From assembly GCF_002218085.1 (NCBI RefSeq), contig NZ_BDUC01000009.1:1-64000 (forward strand): a DNA stretch of 64,000 bases, read 5' to 3'. The notes beneath the pieces were generated by a model that had not been told where the DNA came from, made no database searches, and worked only from the letters and a program-made list of their open reading frames with translations. The DNA is from Tolypothrix sp. NIES-4075 (GTDB lineage Bacteria; Cyanobacteriota; Cyanobacteriia; Cyanobacteriales; Nostocaceae). Numbering within the stretch: position 1 is the stretch's first letter; each line of letters starts with the position of its first letter. Below, in pieces: positions 24,408 to 33,105 of this stretch. The position numbers and the translations under genes were made by a program.

Positions 24408-25031
24408 TTATTTAGATTTATCGAAGTAGAGGTTTTGGGCAGCGATGTATGATCTGACCGATTCCGGGACTAGATAACGAATTGACTGGCGAACGCCGCA
24501 CATCTGCCGAATTATAGTTGACGAAAGTCCCACTAAAGGTATATGCAATAATTGCCAGCTAATGGTATAGGATTGTTTTTGCAGTTGTTGTACTTGCTTG
24601 CAGATCAACTCGCTTTGAGCTATATTCTCACCACCGACTAATCGGGGTGCGACCAACAAATCACACATTTGTACTAATTCTCGTCCACGATACCAACGGG
24701 GCAAACTTTGGAAAGTATCCAAGCCTAGAATCCAGTACCAGTGAGTATTAGGGTAAAAAGTAGATAACTCAAGTAGGGTATCAATCGCATAGGAAGTTCC
24801 GGAGCGATTCACCTCAACCAATGAAATAGTAAACGAGGGGTTGTCTTTGATCGCTAGTTGGAGCATTTCTACTCGATGCTCAAAGGAAGTCGCTTGTTTA
24901 TGAGGAGGATTTAACGATGGCACCCAAATTACGTATTCTAAGGGTACTTGATGCAAAGCAGTCTCGGCTAAAATCAAGTGTCCCCAATGAACAGGATCAA
25001 AAGTGCCGCCGAAAATTGCAATAGACCGCAT
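24408..25031 (-). CDS. nadD: Nicotinate-nucleotide adenylyltransferase
   Basis: 207 residues. GGTFDPVHWGHL is the nucleotidyltransferase (T/H)xGH motif and SSTIIRQ is the ISSTxIR motif, both typical of NadD. It joins ATP and nicotinate mononucleotide to form deamido-NAD in the cytoplasm. It is divergent from murC across a 344-bp gap, and lies 117 bp upstream of gap2 on the same strand. Confidence 0.92.
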   Translation of the reverse strand: MRSIAIFGGTFDPVHWGHLILAETALHQVPLEYVIWVPSLNPPHKQATSFEHRVEMLQLAIKDNPSFTISLVEVNRSGTSYAIDTLLELSTFYPNTHWYWILGLDTFQSLPRWYRGRELVQMCDLLVAPRLVGGENIAQSELICKQVQQLQKQSYTISWQLLHIPLVGLSSTIIRQMCGVRQSIRYLVPESVRSYIAAQNLYFDKSK

Positions 25032-25375
25032 ACGCTTAGTGTGAGTTTTATTTCAGTTTAAAAGCAGTTTCGCATCCTAATGTACTATTGAGCGATAATT
25101 CCAGTAACCAAGGCAAAAAATGTATTTGAAATTACAGCCATTTATTTCCCGATGCGGCGGAAATTTTCAGAATAAACATAAAAACAGTTCAGAAAAAGAA
25201 AAAATCCCATGCCTTGGTAAAATCATTCTAAATATCTAGATGTTTAGCATTCGATAGCAACTGAATCATGAGAGAGAAAATGATGCAGAAGCATTAACGG
25301 TAAAAATCAAATTCCTGTTATGATACGCGTGTCATTTGTGAATATTGGTGTGGTGTGGTGTAAGAGGATTAAACA
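25032..25375. other. Divergent promoter region, nadD / murC
   Basis: 344 bp between divergent genes. Poly-A/T stretches and GTGTGGTGTGGTGTAAGAGG just before murC are visible; GAGG (25365-25368) is the probable murC ribosome-binding site. I see no hairpin, small gene or clear operator. Confidence 0.4.
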
Positions 25376-26851
25376 ATGAGCAATTCTGTAGACTTTAGTG
25401 GTAGACCATTTCACTTTATTGGTATTGGCGGTATAGGTATGTCTGCTCTGGCATACGTTCTGACAAAACGCCATTTGCCAGTGTCAGGTTCGGATCTTCG
25501 TCCAAACCACATTACGCGAAAGTTGGAAGATATCGGTTCTCATATATTTGGTACACAAGAAGCAAGCAATCTCGCGTTTTTTCATTCGGAAAGTGAGGTT
25601 ATTACTGAGAAGAATACAGTAATATTAAACTCGCCCGAAAAATTGCCTACTGTAAGTAAAGCAATACTGCCTCAAGTCATTTGTTCAACAGCAATTAATA
25701 CAAATAATTTAGAATACAAAGCAGCACTAGAATTAGGTTGTCCAATCTTTCATCGGTCTGATGTACTAGCCGCATTAATTGCGGAATATTACAGTATTGC
25801 AGTAGCAGGAACGCATGGTAAAACTACTACTAGTAGCATGATTGGTTATATGCTATTGCAAGCTGGTTTAGACCCAACGATTCTGATAGGTGGCGAAGTA
25901 AAAGCTTGGTCTGGCAATGCCCGATTGGGAGAAAGTAAGTATTTAGTAGCTGAGGCAGATGAATCAGATGGTTCTTTGGTAAAACATGCCCCAGAAATTG
26001 GCATCATCACCAATATTGAATTAGATCATCCTGACCACTACGACACATTAGAGCAAGTGGTGGAAACTTTCCAGACATTTGCAAAAAGTTGCAAAGTATT
26101 GATCGGTAGTATTGATTGTGAAACAGTAAGAAACCGCCTCAAACCAACTATCAGCTACAGCTTACACTCAGACACCGAAGCTGATTACACTGTCACCAAT
26201 ATCGAATATCGCGCCGATGGTACCACAGCTTTAGTTTGGGAACGAGGCAAAGCCTTGGGCGTGTTAAACTTGCGTTTGCTCGGTCGTCACAACCTCAGCA
26301 ACTCCTTAGCCGCAGTCGCTGTTGGTCGAGCTTTGGGTTTAGAATTTGGCTTAATTGCTGAATCTCTCGCCACTTTTGAAGGTGCAAGACGCCGCTTTGA
26401 ATTGCGGGGTGAAGTCGATGGTATTACCTTTATTGACGACTACGCCCATCACCCCAGTGAAATTCGCGCCACTCTCGCTGCCGCACGTCTCCAAGCAAGA
26501 CCCGGACAAAGAGTAGTTGCTATCTTTCAACCACATCGTTACAGCCGCACGCTCACGTTTTTAGAAGAATTTGCCGAATCCTTCACTTATGCTGATTTGG
26601 TCGTCATCACTGACATTTATAGTGCAGGCGAACCAAATTTAGGGCAAGTCAGTGGTGAACAACTGGTGGCGAAAATTGCCACACACCAGCCCCAGGTGAC
26701 TTATCAACCGACTTTATCCTCAGTGCGCGAATACTTACTTTCTAAGCTGCGTCCTGGAGACTTAGCTTTGTTTTTAGGTGCCGGGAACTTGAACATGGTG
26801 ATACCCGAAGTAATTACAACTCTTTGCGAACCAGCTAAAGCTACATCCTAA
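25376..26851 (+). CDS. murC: UDP-N-acetylmuramate--L-alanine ligase
   Basis: 491 residues, full length for MurC. HFIGIGGIGMSALA is the N-terminal UDP-binding domain, GTHGKTTTSSM the ATP-binding P-loop, and EADESDGS plus DDYAHHPSEI are family signatures with metal-binding residues. It adds the first amino acid to the peptidoglycan stem peptide. It forms a likely operon with murB, 122 bp downstream. GAGG precedes the ATG. Confidence 0.96.
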   Translation: MSNSVDFSGRPFHFIGIGGIGMSALAYVLTKRHLPVSGSDLRPNHITRKLEDIGSHIFGTQEASNLAFFHSESEVITEKNTVILNSPEKLPTVSKAILPQVICSTAINTNNLEYKAALELGCPIFHRSDVLAALIAEYYSIAVAGTHGKTTTSSMIGYMLLQAGLDPTILIGGEVKAWSGNARLGESKYLVAEADESDGSLVKHAPEIGIITNIELDHPDHYDTLEQVVETFQTFAKSCKVLIGSIDCETVRNRLKPTISYSLHSDTEADYTVTNIEYRADGTTALVWERGKALGVLNLRLLGRHNLSNSLAAVAVGRALGLEFGLIAESLATFEGARRRFELRGEVDGITFIDDYAHHPSEIRATLAAARLQARPGQRVVAIFQPHRYSRTLTFLEEFAESFTYADLVVITDIYSAGEPNLGQVSGEQLVAKIATHQPQVTYQPTLSSVREYLLSKLRPGDLALFLGAGNLNMVIPEVITTLCEPAKATS

Positions 26852-26973
26852 AAGCTGACACTTGTTGCTTAATTCCAAAAGCCTTGTGTCTGTCTCGCGA
26901 GAGTTTCCTTACTTCCCGGTTTTGCCGTATCTATACGGCATATAAATGTAAAAAAATCACCAATTGAAGTTAT

Positions 26974-27966
26974 ATGACAATTTCCCAGGCAGCTGAAAAC
27001 GTCTGCAAAGTTTCTACCTTAGCGACAAGTAAGCAAGAAACAGTTAATTCTATCGACAAGAAAGTTTACATAATCGGTAGCGATTTTGCAATCAAGTCTC
27101 AGGCTTCCCTCGCAGCGGTTACTTCCTACAGAGTTGGGGGACCCGCCGAATGGTACGCAGCTCCGCGAAACTTAGCAGCACTAGAAGCAAGTGTAAAGTA
27201 TGCAAAAGAACATAATTTACCAGTAACAATACTCGGTGCTGGCTCTAACTTGTTGGTAAGCGATCGCGGTATATCCGGTTTAGTTATCGCGACTCGTCAT
27301 CTGCGCCACAGCCACTTTGACCCCCAAACAGGTCGATTAACAGTTGCAGCAGGAGAATCAATCCCCAGCTTGGCTTGGCAAGCAGCAGATTTGGGTTGGT
27401 CGGGATTAGAATGGGCGGTTGGCATCCCCGGAACCGTCGGCGGTGCGGTTGTGATGAATGCTGGGGCACACAGTAGCTGTGTAGCTAATATGTTAGTCAG
27501 CGCCGAAGTGCTTTCACCTGATGGCACATTAGAAATTGTCACCCCCGATCAGTTGGGTTACGCCTATCGGACTTCGTTACTACAAGGAAGCGATCGCATA
27601 GTCACCCAAGCCACCTTCCAACTTAAGCCAGGGGCAGATCCGGCTTTAGTTGTAGCCGCAACAAAACAACACAAACAACATCGTTTGACCACTCAACCCT
27701 ACAACTTCCCCAGCTGTGGTAGTGTATTCCGCAATCCGAAACCTCATAGCGCAGGCTGGTTAATTGAACAAACCGGTCTTAAAGGCTATCAAATAGGCGG
27801 AGCGCAAGTAGCACAACTCCACGCTAATTTTATCGTCAATCGTGGCGGGGCAAAAGCTAACGATATCTTTGGTCTAATCCGCCACATTCAGCAGCGGGTA
27901 CAAGACCGCTGGTCGATTTTGTTAGAGCCAGAAGTCAAAATGATCGGAGATTTTCAACCAGTGTGA
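26974..27966 (+). CDS. murB: UDP-N-acetylenolpyruvoylglucosamine reductase
   Basis: 330 residues. TSYRVGGPAEW and ILGAGSNLLVSDRG form the FAD-binding domain, GIPGTVGGAVVMNAGA is characteristic, and SCGSVFRNP carries the catalytic Ser of the type II-like form, with the terminal Glu in LEPEVKMIG. An N-terminal extension of about 40 residues precedes the conserved domain; the start could be later. It reduces the enolpyruvyl ether to UDP-MurNAc using NADPH. Follows murC. Confidence 0.95.
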   Translation: MTISQAAENVCKVSTLATSKQETVNSIDKKVYIIGSDFAIKSQASLAAVTSYRVGGPAEWYAAPRNLAALEASVKYAKEHNLPVTILGAGSNLLVSDRGISGLVIATRHLRHSHFDPQTGRLTVAAGESIPSLAWQAADLGWSGLEWAVGIPGTVGGAVVMNAGAHSSCVANMLVSAEVLSPDGTLEIVTPDQLGYAYRTSLLQGSDRIVTQATFQLKPGADPALVVAATKQHKQHRLTTQPYNFPSCGSVFRNPKPHSAGWLIEQTGLKGYQIGGAQVAQLHANFIVNRGGAKANDIFGLIRHIQQRVQDRWSILLEPEVKMIGDFQPV

Positions 27967-28030
27967 GGGAATGGGTAATGGGTAATGGGGAATGGAAAAA
28001 CAATTACCAATTACCAATGCCCATTGCCCC
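27966..28030. repeat. Tandem GGGTAAT/ATTACCC-type repeat, inverted pair
   Basis: GGGTAAT heptamers (27968-27990) are followed by complementary ATTACCA/GCCCATT units to about 28030, just after the murB stop codon. They can pair and may terminate the murC-murB transcript. Confidence 0.65.
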
Positions 28031-28116
28031 TAATAGGTAAAAAAAACAGGCAACTGCTTCCTCGCATCTATAATTGAATTTGATTTGTTATTCAACGCAC
28101 ACGCGGACAATCAGTT

Positions 28117-28464
28117 ATGGCAGAAAAAGGACAGGGATTTGGCTTCGGCTTAGGAAAAATGAAGGAACTCGCCGAAGCGTTTAAAAAAGCGCAGCAAGTT
28201 CAAGAAGGCGCGAAAAAACTCCAAGAAGAATTGGAGCAAATGGAAATTTTGGGAGAGTCTGGTGGTGGTCTGGTCAAGGTGATTGTCAGCGGAAACCAAG
28301 AACCAAAGCGCGTGGAAATTTCCCCAACTGCTCTAGAAGAAGGTGCAGATGTACTTTCCGACCTTGTGACAGCAGCAATGAAAGATGCTTACAACAAGTC
28401 CACTGCGACAATGCGCGATCGCATGGAAGACTTGACCAGTGGGCTAGAGCTTCCCGGATTTTAG
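28117..28464 (+). CDS. YbaB/EbfC family nucleoid-associated protein
   Basis: 115 residues, full length for the family. A Gly-rich N-terminus precedes a long helix (MKELAEAFKKAQQVQEGAKKLQEELEQM..) and the conserved GGLVKVIVSGNQEPKRVEISP and LVTAAMKDAYNKS. Proteins of this family form dimers that bind DNA non-specifically and shape the nucleoid. Downstream of murB by 150 bp. Confidence 0.9.
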   Translation: MAEKGQGFGFGLGKMKELAEAFKKAQQVQEGAKKLQEELEQMEILGESGGGLVKVIVSGNQEPKRVEISPTALEEGADVLSDLVTAAMKDAYNKSTATMRDRMEDLTSGLELPGF

Positions 28465-28469
28465 TAAAG

Positions 28470-28600
28470 TGTCAATAGTTAGTGGTTAGTGGTTAGTGGA
28501 TAGTGGTTAGTGGTTAGTAATATTTTTTTGCGACCAACAACTCACAACTAACAACTAACAACTCACAGCTCACAACTAACAACTAACAACTAACGACTGA
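28470..28600. repeat. Tandem GTTAGTG/CAACTAA heptamers, inverted pair
   Basis: TAGTGGT-type heptamers (28476-28520) and complementary AACTAACAACTCACA units (28540-28595) surround a T-rich centre. This is the same repeat class as 59722-59870 and fills the gap between YbaB and the phosphatase gene. Confidence 0.75.
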
Positions 28601-28618
28601 CGCGCAAAACCGATTTTT

Positions 28619-29092
28619 ATGCCTTATAAGCTGCTTTTTGTCTGCCTGGGGAACATTTGCCGTTCGCCATCGGCAGAAAATATCATGTATCATTTAATCG
28701 AGCAGGCAGGCTTGAGCGAAAGCATCCTCTGTGACTCTGCTGGGACATCTAGTTACCACATTGGTAGCCCACCTGACAGACGCATGAGTGCTGCGGCTAC
28801 TCAAAAGTTGGGAATTAAACTACGTGGTTCAGCCCGACAGTTTCAAAAGTCAGATTTTCAAGATTTTGATTTGATTTTGGCTATGGATCGAGAGAATTAT
28901 GAGGATATCCTCTCTCTCGATCCAACTGGGCTGTATCGTCAGAAAGTGCGCTTGATGTGTGACTTTTGTTCTGGGTACACTATTTCCGAAGTTCCAGACC
29001 CTTATTATGGCGGTTCAGAGGGATTTAATCAGGTGATTGATTTACTGGTAGATGCTTGTCAAGGTCTGCTGAAACACGTTACCAGTCAGTAA
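28619..29092 (+). CDS. Low-molecular-weight protein tyrosine phosphatase
   Basis: 157 residues. The active-site loop is CLGNICRSPS (Cys9 and Arg15 of CX5R) and DPYYGG near residue 127 carries the general-acid Asp. Length and layout match the family. It hydrolyses phosphotyrosine, and in cyanobacteria and other bacteria often acts opposite Wzc-type tyrosine kinases; a Wzc-like protein is encoded at 44292 but is not adjacent. Confidence 0.93.
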   Translation: MPYKLLFVCLGNICRSPSAENIMYHLIEQAGLSESILCDSAGTSSYHIGSPPDRRMSAAATQKLGIKLRGSARQFQKSDFQDFDLILAMDRENYEDILSLDPTGLYRQKVRLMCDFCSGYTISEVPDPYYGGSEGFNQVIDLLVDACQGLLKHVTSQ

Positions 29093-29110
29093 TCAAGGTG
29101 TGATTAGCTG

Positions 29111-29788
29111 TTATTTAACTAAACCGTGCGTAATCGCAAAACGCACCAGTTCAGCGCGGTTGTTGGTATCAGTTTTCTTTAGTAAGCTGCTAACGTACTT
29201 TTCTACTGTCCGAGGACTCAAATGTAACTGATTACCCATCTGGGCATTAGAAAGACCATGAGTTAACAGGTAGAGGACTTCCTGTTCTCTAGAACTTAAA
29301 GATAAAAGTACTTCTCCCTTCTCAAAATGATTAACATGATTATGAGAGTCAGCAACTTTAGGCGCAGAATTACCTGGATTTTCTTGATGAGAAAAGCCAT
29401 ACTCTGATTGAATGATTTGCGATCGCTCTAATAAATTCCGAATCGCTGCGGCTAACTCTTCTAACTCAAAAGGCTTGGGCAAATATAAATCGCACCCTGA
29501 CTGATAGCCCAAGATTCTTTCCTGAGTCTTAATTCTTGCCGTTAACAAAATTACCGGTAACAAACGAAACGCTGGTTTTTGACGCACCTGGCGCACCAAT
29601 TCATAGCCATTCATTCGTGGCATGACAATATCGGTGACAATCAAATCAGGATGGTACTCTTCCACAATCTCTAGAGCCTCTTGACCGTCATCAGCTGTAA
29701 TTACTATATAGCCAGACAGCTCAAGATAATCGCTGATAGACAGACGAGTGCCCAGGTCGTCATCCACTACAAGGATCGTCAAGGGCAT
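29111..29788 (-). CDS. NarL/LuxR-type two-component response regulator
   Basis: 225 residues from ATG 29788. This start puts LTILVVDDD at the N-terminus as in other receivers and has GGGGTG upstream; the longer frame begins with TTG and is unlikely. Receiver domain: acidic DDD, phospho-acceptor Asp in VTDIVMP and Lys in LPKPFE. DNA-binding domain: LSSREQEVLYLLTHGLSNAQMGNQLHLSPRTVEKYVSSLLKK, a LuxR helix-turn-helix. No kinase is adjacent, so the partner is unknown; it may correspond to the cyanobacterial Rre1/Ycf29 group, but that is uncertain. Confidence 0.88.
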   Translation of the reverse strand: MPLTILVVDDDLGTRLSISDYLELSGYIVITADDGQEALEIVEEYHPDLIVTDIVMPRMNGYELVRQVRQKPAFRLLPVILLTARIKTQERILGYQSGCDLYLPKPFELEELAAAIRNLLERSQIIQSEYGFSHQENPGNSAPKVADSHNHVNHFEKGEVLLSLSSREQEVLYLLTHGLSNAQMGNQLHLSPRTVEKYVSSLLKKTDTNNRAELVRFAITHGLVK

Positions 29789-30355
29789 GGACAGTACACC
29801 CCTAGCATTTTTTTTACTAAGCAATTTGCTTCTATGAGCAATATCAGTAGACTTAAGCAACAATAGTACTCTTATGTTTCATACTATGACAGGATTAACA
29901 GCTAGTAACTGCCTTTGGGTTGATTTATAAATAAAATCTTAAATTTTTACAATAGCTTAATAAATTTTAACTTATTTTCTTCAGGTGTGTGATGCGGGCA
30001 GATAGTTTTATGATTTGTCATCACTAAACGAGTACTCTTAGGCGATCGCCCTTCAAGTGACTAAAAATTAATACTTACAAGAATGCTGTCTTCAAGCCCC
30101 GAAGTTAAATTCTCAAAACCAAAAAGTTTTGTTTCTTTGAGCGTCATTTATGTCGGGGATGAAAGCCGACAATGAAAAAATCCCCGTCGCGATGATTCGC
30201 GGGGAGTGTCAATAAAAAAATCACCTCGTGCGTTAAATTAATAAGATAACACTGATATCCAGTAAAGCATTTATAGTGGTTTCATATCCCCCACTAAAGT
30301 TTAGCAACAACTAAACACGAATTTTTAGGCAAATTTGACGCAAGCAAAATACTCA
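29789..30355. other. Long intergenic region with IS200/IS605-end-like hairpins
   Basis: A gap of more than 500 bp, largely A/T-rich, with a HIP1-like site near 30044. From about 30085 to 30225 several foldable segments occur: CCCCGA/TCGGGG (about 30097 with 30152), the hairpin CAAAAC/GTTTTG (about 30115), TGTCGG/CCGACA (about 30150 and 30167), and the hairpin CCCCGTCGCG..CGCGGGG followed by AGTGTCAATAA (30183-30218). The last resembles the ends of IS200/IS605 elements. No transposase or tnpB is present, so I read it as a relic or a MITE. Confidence 0.45.
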
Positions 30356-30823
30356 ATGAGCGAGAAAAGCGACAGTTACAAAGTTGTAAGCGATAATCGG
30401 CAAGCGCGTTATTTGTACGAAATCCTGGAAACCTACGAGGCTGGAGTTCAGTTGACAGGCACCGAGGTTAAGTCAATCCGTGCGGGAAAAGTTAATCTCC
30501 AAGATGGCTATGCTTTGATTCGCGATAACGAAGCATGGCTTTTGAACGTACATATCTCCCCTTACACTGCTAGCGGACAATATTTTAACCATGAACCGCG
30601 CCGCACGCGCAAGCTGCTACTGCATCGCCAAGAAATCCGCAAGCTAATTGGCAAGGTGGAACAGCAAGGTTTAACTTTAGTCCCTTTGAAAATGTATCTG
30701 AAACGAGGTTTAGTAAAAGTAAGTATCGCTCTAGGCAAAGGTAAAAAGCTCCACGATAAGCGAGAAGACTTGAAGCGACGCCAAGATCAACGCGATATTC
30801 AACGGGCGATGAAGAATTATTAA
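30356..30823 (+). CDS. smpB: SsrA (tmRNA)-binding protein SmpB
   Basis: 155 residues from ATG 30356, which gives the usual N-terminus; an earlier in-frame start at 30335 exists. Conserved segments: YEILETYEAGVQLTGTEVKSIRAGKVNL, the EAWLLNVHISPY stretch, and the C-terminal GKKLHDKREDLKRRQDQRDIQRAM, whose basic tail enters the ribosome decoding centre. It binds tmRNA to rescue stalled ribosomes. The tmRNA gene itself is not seen in this window. Confidence 0.95.
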   Translation: MSEKSDSYKVVSDNRQARYLYEILETYEAGVQLTGTEVKSIRAGKVNLQDGYALIRDNEAWLLNVHISPYTASGQYFNHEPRRTRKLLLHRQEIRKLIGKVEQQGLTLVPLKMYLKRGLVKVSIALGKGKKLHDKREDLKRRQDQRDIQRAMKNY

Positions 30824-31005
30824 GCCGCAGGGTGACAGACACCACTACCACACCAGAGAGAGAAACAACTTCACTCTCAGCAGCATTTGTCTATCCTCAG
30901 CGTGAGTTGAGAGAAACTTAAGTTTATAGCCGTAGAGTGATTCAATTAATCTTTGGAGTAGATAAATTGGTGAGTAACAAAGGAACCGAACAGGAACAAA
31001 CATTT

Positions 31006-31311
31006 ATGAAAAGTAATCTCACCAAAGTTATTGGCGCTAGCGTTTTTGCGTTGAGTATGACAATGTTGCCTTTAACATTACCTGCACAAGCTCAATCTAA
31101 TGGTGGAACCAGCAACACCACCACAGATGGAACCACAACAACTGCCCCAAGCACAACAACAAGAACTGACGAAAGAAATGATTTTGATTGGGGTTGGTTA
31201 GGATTAACAGGTTTATTAGGTCTAGCAGGTTTAGCTGGTAAAAACCGCCGCGAAGACACAACTCGCTATCGCGACCCAAACGCCGTAGGTACTTCGACTT
31301 ACAAAGAATAA
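31006..31311 (+). CDS. Small exported protein with WGxxGLxGLxGLxG motif
   Basis: 101 residues from ATG 31006, preceded by AGGAAC; the upstream frame has no good start. A signal peptide ends near LPAQAQS. A Thr/Ser/Asn-rich middle is followed by DWGWLGLTGLLGLAGLAGKNRRED, matching the WGxxGxxG sorting-like C-terminal motif with a basic tail (WGxxGxxG-CTERM type). Role unknown; probably cell-envelope localised. It is followed by a strong bidirectional terminator. Confidence 0.75.
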   Translation: MKSNLTKVIGASVFALSMTMLPLTLPAQAQSNGGTSNTTTDGTTTTAPSTTTRTDERNDFDWGWLGLTGLLGLAGLAGKNRREDTTRYRDPNAVGTSTYKE

Positions 31312-31361
31312 TTAGATATTCGCCGCTTCAGTTGCTTATTTTGTATAAAAAGGGAATCACG

Positions 31362-31405
31362 AAAAAGAAGAAAGAAGGGATTCATAACCTCTTTCTTCTT
31401 TTTTG
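31362..31405. terminator. Bidirectional intrinsic terminator
   Basis: A 13-bp perfect stem, AAAAAGAAGAAAG (31362-31374) with CTTTCTTCTTTTT (31391-31403), T-rich on both strands. It lies between the convergent small exported protein gene and ictB. Confidence 0.8.
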
Positions 31406-31439
31406 ACTTTGTTATAAGAGTAGGCTTTCTGCTAGTGGG

Positions 31440-31496
31440 TACTTGCGTTCCCCCAATTACCCCACACCCCACACCCTACACCCTACACCCTTCTTG
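31440..31496. repeat. Short CACCCTA tandem repeat
   Basis: Four to five CACCCCA/CACCCTA heptamers immediately downstream of the ictB stop codon on the minus strand. Same kind of heptamer decoration as other gene ends in this window. Confidence 0.6.
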
Positions 31497-32882
31497 TTAA
31501 CTTTGGTCTTGAGGTGTGTATGTGTAATAGCTGGCAATCAAACCAACTACTAGCCACCAAACGCTATTGACTTCAGGACGATAAAAGACAGTATCTACTG
31601 TGCCATGAGCGAGCATACCTGCCATTGTGGCGATCGCTCCAATTAACCAAAAGCCATCGGCACTTCTCAATTTTCGCAACCGTTGCATTTGCAAAAATGC
31701 TGTATTAAAAGTTACTATTAGCAACCAGAGGAAAGCGGCTAAACCAATAAAGCCAGTTTCTACAGTCACCTCCAATAAAATCGAATAGGCACTCAAAGCA
31801 CTATAACGAGGGTGTTGGTAAAGTGGGTAAATTTTATTAAAAGAGCCGTGACCAGGACCAATACCGATAATTGGGCGATCGCGAATCATTTCAAAAACAG
31901 CATCCCAAACATTGCGGCGAAAATTATTACTGCTGTCTTTGCTGCGATCGGCAAAAATACTCACAACCCGCAAACGTACTGGCTCTACAAATATCACCGC
32001 TAGCAGCAATACCCCAATCAAACCTCCTAAAATAATCGGTAGCGACCAAGTTCGCCAAAAAGGAGGCATTTCTATACTCCACCAATAAACCAACAATCCC
32101 ATCACAATTAGAAGTGCCACAACTAGCCCAATCCAGCCACCACGACTAAAAGTAAAAATTAGGCAAGCAGTATTGACAACAAACATCGTTAATGCTAGAG
32201 CTTTCTTAATCCAACCTTGCCATACAAACATGGCAACCAAGCTGAAAACCACAGCGGGTAGAAGGTATCCGGCAAGTAAGTTAGGATTGCCCAAATAACT
32301 ATAGACCCTTGTAGTCTTAGAAAAAGCAGATTCTTGATCGACCCAAGTTGCTAAGGGAGGAGCGCCAAAAAACCATTGCCGCATCCCGTAAATACTGACA
32401 ATTAGGGATACGTGCAAGTAAAGGACAATCATCCAAGAGCGGATGCGAGGCGACCTCAACACCCTAGCACAAAGGGCAAACAGCAATAAATAGAGCGTCA
32501 ACGTTGTCAAATCGTTAATCGCCACCTTTTTTACTGGTGATAATGCTGTAGCGACAGCAGCAACAGCCCAGTAAAGCAATACCAGCAGGTGAATCGGAGT
32601 GACTGATGGTGTTCCGGGTGCGGCTTCGTCTGATAAAGTCAACAACAGCCAAAATCCCACACAACCTGTCAGCAATAACCCGATAAGTGTAGTCGATACA
32701 AAAGGCGCAAGAGCATACACGACACTCAATAAAGCAGCCGCGATTGTGTCTCCCCATTGCATTAGGATACTGCCTTGCCGCCAGGAACTCAACAACCCGA
32801 CTAGAAAACGGTGCAGGTAGCTAGTGGTGAGATATTGTTTGAGCGGCAGGTAAGATAAAGTGAATCTTTGCCAGACTAAATT
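31497..32882 (-). CDS. ictB: IctB-type O-antigen ligase-like membrane protein
   Basis: 461 residues from ATG 32882. About ten transmembrane segments with the Wzy/O-antigen ligase domain (RNVWDAVFEMIRDRPIIGIGPGHGSFNKIYP in the large periplasmic loop). The N-terminus, with LSYLPLKQY and YLHRFLVGLLSSWRQGS, is characteristic of cyanobacterial IctB, first linked to inorganic-carbon accumulation and now thought to be a ligase- or polymerase-like protein; its true function remains uncertain. It is convergent with the preceding small-protein gene. Confidence 0.88.
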   Translation of the reverse strand, partial: NLVWQRFTLSYLPLKQYLTTSYLHRFLVGLLSSWRQGSILMQWGDTIAAALLSVVYALAPFVSTTLIGLLLTGCVGFWLLLTLSDEAAPGTPSVTPIHLLVLLYWAVAAVATALSPVKKVAINDLTTLTLYLLLFALCARVLRSPRIRSWMIVLYLHVSLIVSIYGMRQWFFGAPPLATWVDQESAFSKTTRVYSYLGNPNLLAGYLLPAVVFSLVAMFVWQGWIKKALALTMFVVNTACLIFTFSRGGWIGLVVALLIVMGLLVYWWSIEMPPFWRTWSLPIILGGLIGVLLLAVIFVEPVRLRVVSIFADRSKDSSNNFRRNVWDAVFEMIRDRPIIGIGPGHGSFNKIYPLYQHPRYSALSAYSILLEVTVETGFIGLAAFLWLLIVTFNTAFLQMQRLRKLRSADGFWLIGAIATMAGMLAHGTVDTVFYRPEVNSVWWLVVGLIASYYTYTPQDQS

Positions 32883-33105
32883 CATAAAGAAAACTGCGAT
32901 CAATTAACAATCAGCTCGAACTTGGACTCAATCATAATGCGAGTAGTTCCTTTCATTAGGAATTAATTGCGCTCTTATTTCCTAATGGGAGATTTTCTTA
33001 ATGTAAGTTGCTAGTTATTATTCCATCGATTTTAGACTGAACCCGACAACTAGCAACTTAGGTTATTAGATATAGGCGATCGCTATAAATGTAAGTTAAT
33101 TTTGA

